Shown here: in pieces, positions 31,545-35,193 of the stretch
Numbering within the stretch: the stretch's first letter is position 1
How the letters are laid out: every line of letters begins with the position of its first letter
Source of the DNA: M3007 sp046299435
GTDB taxonomy: Bacteria > Bacteroidota > Bacteroidia > Chitinophagales > Saprospiraceae
DNA length: 35,193 bases
NCBI GenBank assembly: GCA_046299435.1
Contig: JBKBIC010000025.1
Coordinates: 1-35,193, forward strand
Direction: 5' to 3'
The notes under the pieces: model-generated
Database searches by the model: none
What the model saw: the letters and a program-made list of their open reading frames with translations, nothing else
What the model was told of the DNA's origin: nothing
Made by a program: the position numbers and the translations under genes

Positions 31545-33869
31545 ATGAAATATTTGAACACACTTTGGGTCGCTGCTGCGGTGCTTTGCTGCGTGGTGCT
31601 GACGGGGTTCAAGCCTGTGGAGCAGGCTTCCAAATCCGTGATGGCAACCACGATGCCGGGCGGCTCGGCTTTTTCCGGCGACATCGTTGGCCTCGACACG
31701 GTGGTCATCCGGCTGGACGACTGCGAGGCGCGGGGCCACGTTTGCCTGCCGCTCAGCCCCGGCCAAGCCATGACTTTGAGCATCACGGACAACGGCCAGC
31801 CCGTCATGGTTGACCTTTCGAGCGGCTGCGATTTCGATACCACGAGCGCGTACACTTATTCGACGCTGTTCGGCATGGGCAATTTCGGGCCATACCAAGT
31901 GACCTCTTGGCCTGTGGGCGGGCAGGTTTTTCAGGGCCTGTTCAACACGATGCCTGAATTGGTGGACTCGATGAACACTTGGGACCCGCTCGGCAACTGG
32001 TTGCTCGACCCCGCGCATTTGCTCATCACGGGTGGCAACCCTGGCCAAGCATACGACACAATGAAGGTTTGGGTGGTGCAACTGAATACGCCCTCGTTCA
32101 TCGGGTACAACTTCGGCACCACGCCGCGCGGGACGGATTTGTCGTTCGAGCGCGGCTTTCACCAAGTGATTTTGGAGGACGCAGCGGCAGCGATGCGCGA
32201 TACTTTTTACGTCCGGGTGGCCTGCAACGACGTGGCGCGGCGCGAAATCAAACTCGACTCCACCGGCACCTATTGCCTCGACATGACCGACCTGCCCACC
32301 GGCGCGGCGAGCGTAAACATCTGTGGCACAACGGGTTTTGCGGTCAATTTCTCCCTGCTGCCCAACTCATGTGTGGAATACACGGGCGTGGGCGCGGGCG
32401 TGGGCGAGGCTTGCGTGGTGGCCTGCGACGCGGCAGGTTTCTGCGACACAACCACGCTGCAAGTGGAAGTGCGCGGCGCGGGCAGCACGTTCCGGCATTT
32501 CCTCGAAATCCCGGCCGGGAAGGTCGGCCAGCTCTGCCCGAACACCGACAACTTGAACGGCCCAGTGGAAAACGTGAACGTCTGCAACATCGAATCGGAC
32601 GGCTTCGCGGAGTTCCTGATTGACCCCGAAACGGGCTGCATCACTTATTCCGGCCTCAAATTGGGCGGCACGGACTCGGTCTGCGTGATTGTTTGCGATG
32701 GCAACGGCGTGTGCGACACCACGCTTTTGTCCGTCAGAGTGCGGCGGTTCGGGCCGGCTTTCGAGCGAGACACCCTGCACCTGAACCAAACGGGCGGCTA
32801 TTGCGTGGACAAGCAAAACTTGACCGGCACACCGCAAACGCTTCAAGTTTTCAAGCAGCCCAACCCGCTGGCCGTGTTCTACAACCTCGACCAAGTGGGT
32901 CACTGCGCCACCTACACCGGCCTGAAACCCGGCACCGACACACTCGGCCTACGGCTGCGGTTCGACAACGGCGCGTTCGATTCCACCTATCTTATCATCA
33001 CCGTCCTGAAACCCGAAAAGTTGGTCGTGCGCGATTCGCTGCCCCTCGGCGAGACGGCCAATTATTGCCTCGACCCCTCGCAACTCGGCGGCACGAGCTT
33101 CGTGGTGGACAACGTCTGCAAAAATTCCAGCAACGACAACGTTGCTTTTGACGTAAATGACCTAACTTTATGCGTCGAAATGCAGGCTCTTTCGCCCGGA
33201 ACAGACATGGCCTGCATGACCCTCTGCGACAATCTTGGTGTCTGCGACACGGTAATCTTAATCATCACCGCCTTCGACGACACGAATAATCCGCAACCTC
33301 CCGTTGCGACACCGGACAGCGGCCTTTCCACCGACTCCCAGCCCGTCCAACTTTCGGTTCTGACCAACGACAACTTCACACCCCCTTTCACGGACTTCCG
33401 CGTGTTGCCAGCCAGCGGCCTGTTCGGCCCGATGCACGGCTCCACGACAGTGGATTTGACGACTGGAACCATCACCTACACCCCCGATACGGACTTTTGC
33501 AACAGCACGGACAACTTCCGATACGCCATCTGCGACGCAGGCGGCTGCGACACGGCCCTCGTTTCGGTGCTCGTCACCTGCGATACCTCGACCCACAACC
33601 CCCAGCGCAAAACAGTGATTTATGATGCCTTTTCCCCGAACGGCGACAACGTGAACGACACTTTTACCATCCTGAACGTGGAAGACTACCCGACCTCCAT
33701 CCTCCGAATTTACAGCCGCTGGGGCACGGAGGTCTTCTCGAAGGTCGGCTACGAAAATGACTGGACAGGCACTTGGAACGACAAACCACTTCCCGACGGC
33801 CTCTATTTTTACTACTTCAACAACGGCTTCGACCGAATACAAAAAGGGACTATCGTGATGAAAAGATGA
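31545..33869 (+). CDS. T9SS type B (gliding-motility CHU_C) secreted protein with four internal repeats
   Basis: A 774-residue protein from the ATG at 31545 (MKYLNTLWVAAAVLCCVVLTGF, signal peptide). Residues about 50-230 form an unrecognised N-terminal domain. Four repeats of roughly 85-90 residues follow at about 233-320, 325-410, 415-500 and 503-590. Each has YC(L/V)D or LCP near its start, a C-x-Y/E-x-x-(G/A)-L-x-x-G pattern in the middle, and (in three of four) a CDxxGxCDT strand at the end. An Ig/cadherin-like module (PPVATPDSG, VLTNDNF, TGTITYTPDTDF) spans about 590-685. The last 85 residues (DAFSPNGDNVNDTFTI, IYSRWGTEVF, GTWNDKPLPDGLYFY) are the CHU_C type B sorting domain. It should be exported by T9SS with the PorP/SprF protein encoded next. 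An adhesin-like role is inferred. Confidence 0.92.
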   Translation: MKYLNTLWVAAAVLCCVVLTGFKPVEQASKSVMATTMPGGSAFSGDIVGLDTVVIRLDDCEARGHVCLPLSPGQAMTLSITDNGQPVMVDLSSGCDFDTTSAYTYSTLFGMGNFGPYQVTSWPVGGQVFQGLFNTMPELVDSMNTWDPLGNWLLDPAHLLITGGNPGQAYDTMKVWVVQLNTPSFIGYNFGTTPRGTDLSFERGFHQVILEDAAAAMRDTFYVRVACNDVARREIKLDSTGTYCLDMTDLPTGAASVNICGTTGFAVNFSLLPNSCVEYTGVGAGVGEACVVACDAAGFCDTTTLQVEVRGAGSTFRHFLEIPAGKVGQLCPNTDNLNGPVENVNVCNIESDGFAEFLIDPETGCITYSGLKLGGTDSVCVIVCDGNGVCDTTLLSVRVRRFGPAFERDTLHLNQTGGYCVDKQNLTGTPQTLQVFKQPNPLAVFYNLDQVGHCATYTGLKPGTDTLGLRLRFDNGAFDSTYLIITVLKPEKLVVRDSLPLGETANYCLDPSQLGGTSFVVDNVCKNSSNDNVAFDVNDLTLCVEMQALSPGTDMACMTLCDNLGVCDTVILIITAFDDTNNPQPPVATPDSGLSTDSQPVQLSVLTNDNFTPPFTDFRVLPASGLFGPMHGSTTVDLTTGTITYTPDTDFCNSTDNFRYAICDAGGCDTALVSVLVTCDTSTHNPQRKTVIYDAFSPNGDNVNDTFTILNVEDYPTSILRIYSRWGTEVFSKVGYENDWTGTWNDKPLPDGLYFYYFNNGFDRIQKGTIVMKR

Positions 33870-33870
33870 T

Positions 33871-34035
33871 GTTCTTGATTGATGATTGACGATTACATGA
33901 TTGCTGATTTTTGATGTAATGCGATTTGGCAACGAACCGACAAGCATGGCAATCAGCCCTCAAAAAACACCCCCCGGCGGTGGCCATGCCATCAAAAATC
34001 AGCAATCATGTAATCGTCAATCATCAATCAAGAAC
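33871..34035. repeat. perfect 46-bp inverted repeat with 73-bp spacer
   Basis: Bases 33871-33916 and 33990-34035 are exact reverse complements over 46 positions. The arms are built from GATTGATGATTGAC-type words. The 73-base spacer holds a nested 7-bp inverted repeat, GCATGGC (33944-33950) and GCCATGC (33983-33989), the latter touching the right arm. It begins two bases after the type B gene stop and ends 110 bases before the PorP gene. No target-site duplication or reading frame of note is visible. It could act as a partial terminator between cargo and partner genes or be a MITE-like element. Confidence 0.85.
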
Positions 34036-34145
34036 CTCTTTTTCGCCTCAACCGTGATATTGGGAATTTTTGGTATAAAATTTACTTGAATTTTAATCCA
34101 CAACGCCCCCCTAAAAACAACACACTCAAAACTCGTCTTCTTGAC

Positions 34146-35147
34146 ATGAGACAGATTACGCTTCTCGCCTTCTTCTTCCTGACACTATCGGCCAACACGT
34201 GCCTCTTCGGGCAGCAAGACCCGATGTTCACCAAATACATGTTCAACAGCCTGACCTTCAACCCTGCCTACGCGGGCAGCCTTGACCACATGGCTCTGAA
34301 CCTCATCCATCGCTCCCAATGGGTCGGTTTCGGCGAAGGTGCGCCCGTCACACAGTCGTTCATCATCCACTCGCCGCTCCGCAACGAGCGCGTCGGCGTG
34401 GGCCTGAGTGTCATCAACGACAAAGTCGGTGCGACCGGAACCCTCGACGCGAACCTCTCCTACGCATACCACGTCCCCGTCGGCACGAAGACCAAGCTCT
34501 CCGTCGGCCTCCAAGCAGGCATGACCAACTGGCGCGGCGACTGGTCGAAACTCGACATCGTGGACGGCACCGACGGCGTTTTCCAAGACAACCCGAACAA
34601 ATGGCTGCCCAACTTCGGCGCGGGCCTTTACCTCTACAACCGCTTTTATTACCTCGGCCTCGGCGTGCCGCGCCTCATCGAATACGATTTGCGGAAAACC
34701 GACGTGACCAGCACGCCGATTTATGCCAAAACCTACCGCCACTACTTTGCCTCCGGCGGCCTCGCCCTGCCCTTGGGCGGCGACAACCTGATTTTCAAGC
34801 CCAGTTTCCTGCTCAAAAGCGTGGACTGGTTCAGCTCCTTCCGCAAGGACGAGGAGTTCCAGAAAATCGGCGCACCGACCGAAGTGGACATTGACCTTTC
34901 CATGTTCTTTTTCCAGACGCTCTGGATTGGCGCAGCCTACCGCACTGCCGTCGAGCGCGAACTCTCGTCCGACGATTCGATTGACTTTTGGGCCGCCTAT
35001 TTCCTGAAAAACGGTGTCCGCATCGGGGTCGCTTACGACTACACTTTGACCGACATCCAGCGCGTCTCGAACGGCTCCTTCGAGGTCATGGCAGGCTACG
35101 AATTCGATTACAAAACCAAGCGGGTCGTTACGCCGCGTTACTTTTAA
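34146..35147 (+). CDS. PorP/SprF family type IX secretion outer-membrane protein
   Basis: A 333-residue protein from the ATG at 34146 (MRQITLLAFFFLTLSANTCLFGQQ, signal peptide); an in-frame TTG at 34086 is rejected. The mature start QQDPMFTKYMFNSLTFNPAYAGS is the hallmark of the family (two pieces: QQDPMFTKYMFN and SLTFNPAYAGS). Alternating strands end in an aromatic pattern (YEFDYKTKRVVTPRYF), as expected of an outer-membrane beta-barrel. In Flavobacterium johnsoniae SprF is needed for surface display of SprB, and genes for type B cargo are often followed by such a partner. The type B protein just upstream on the same strand is thus its likely cargo. The final Phe and barrel length are normal, so the gene appears intact. 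Confidence 0.94.
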   Translation: MRQITLLAFFFLTLSANTCLFGQQDPMFTKYMFNSLTFNPAYAGSLDHMALNLIHRSQWVGFGEGAPVTQSFIIHSPLRNERVGVGLSVINDKVGATGTLDANLSYAYHVPVGTKTKLSVGLQAGMTNWRGDWSKLDIVDGTDGVFQDNPNKWLPNFGAGLYLYNRFYYLGLGVPRLIEYDLRKTDVTSTPIYAKTYRHYFASGGLALPLGGDNLIFKPSFLLKSVDWFSSFRKDEEFQKIGAPTEVDIDLSMFFFQTLWIGAAYRTAVERELSSDDSIDFWAAYFLKNGVRIGVAYDYTLTDIQRVSNGSFEVMAGYEFDYKTKRVVTPRYF

Positions 35148-35149
35148 AA

Positions 35150-35193
35150 GTGATGAGTTATGAGTGATAAGTGATGAACAGCAAATTCATCAC
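35150..35193. repeat. low-complexity GTGATGAG inverted repeat, cut by right edge
   Basis: Immediately after the PorP stop, GTGATGAG/TTATGAGTG words fill 35150-35178. After a 7-base loop (CAGCAAA) the last eight bases, TTCATCAC, are the exact reverse complement of 35171-35178. The remaining right arm would lie beyond the window. The left arm contains no C. It resembles the repeats at 6110, 8381 and 33871 in design but not in word. Confidence 0.65.

Overview
The window looks like a chromosomal segment of a Bacteroidota bacterium, most likely from the Saprospiria/Saprospiraceae side (inferred from protein types, not from a marker gene). Four reasons support this. There are very long secreted proteins with HYR, SprB-like and 'CHU_C' modules. 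Several have C-terminal type IX secretion (T9SS) sorting domains of types A and B. A PorP/SprF-family outer-membrane protein is present. Putative promoters follow the Bacteroidota pattern TTG/TTTG, about 18-23 bases, then TAnnTTTG, and most starts lack a Shine-Dalgarno sequence. Coding DNA is GC-rich, which creates many long but spurious antisense reading frames. No tRNA, rRNA, CRISPR array or complete insertion sequence was seen.

Region by region. 1-2590 is an accessory-looking stretch: an AAA+ ATPase that runs off the left edge and seems to lose its family sequence about 88 bases from that edge, a PIN-domain toxin with its overlapping small antitoxin, and a clearly AT-rich STM3941-like membrane protein, closed by a perfect 24-bp hairpin. 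2594-9850 is metabolic: a long-chain acyl-CoA synthetase, a radical SAM protein, a PhoD-like phosphatase, an aldose 1-epimerase and a DadA-type FAD oxidoreductase. 9851-19650 holds a glucosaminidase, a 1530-residue HYR/SprB T9SS protein, an NTF2-like secreted protein, an SH3-like secreted protein, aroB and a 52-residue charged protein. 19656-26507 holds a 1696-residue T9SS protein with a dockerin-like and a cohesin-like module, then a lipoprotein trehalase. 26757-31153 holds an M43 metalloprotease, an NlpC/P60 hydrolase and two tandem paralogous secreted proteins. 31545-35193 holds a T9SS type B protein followed by its probable PorP/SprF partner.

Working together: most of the right half serves the cell surface and exterior. 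The large proteins carry sorting tags for T9SS export. The type B cargo/PorP pair resembles the SprB-SprF arrangement of gliding bacteria. The peptidoglycan hydrolases, trehalase, phosphatase and protease are envelope or secreted hydrolases. The metabolic genes are single housekeeping or catabolic genes, not one pathway.

The most unusual non-coding signal is a set of four intergenic inverted repeats at about 6110, 8381, 33871 and 35150. Each is built from a different short C-poor word, and each has a G-poor reverse-complement arm. One has perfect 46-bp arms. One is cut by the right edge, so its continuation can be predicted.
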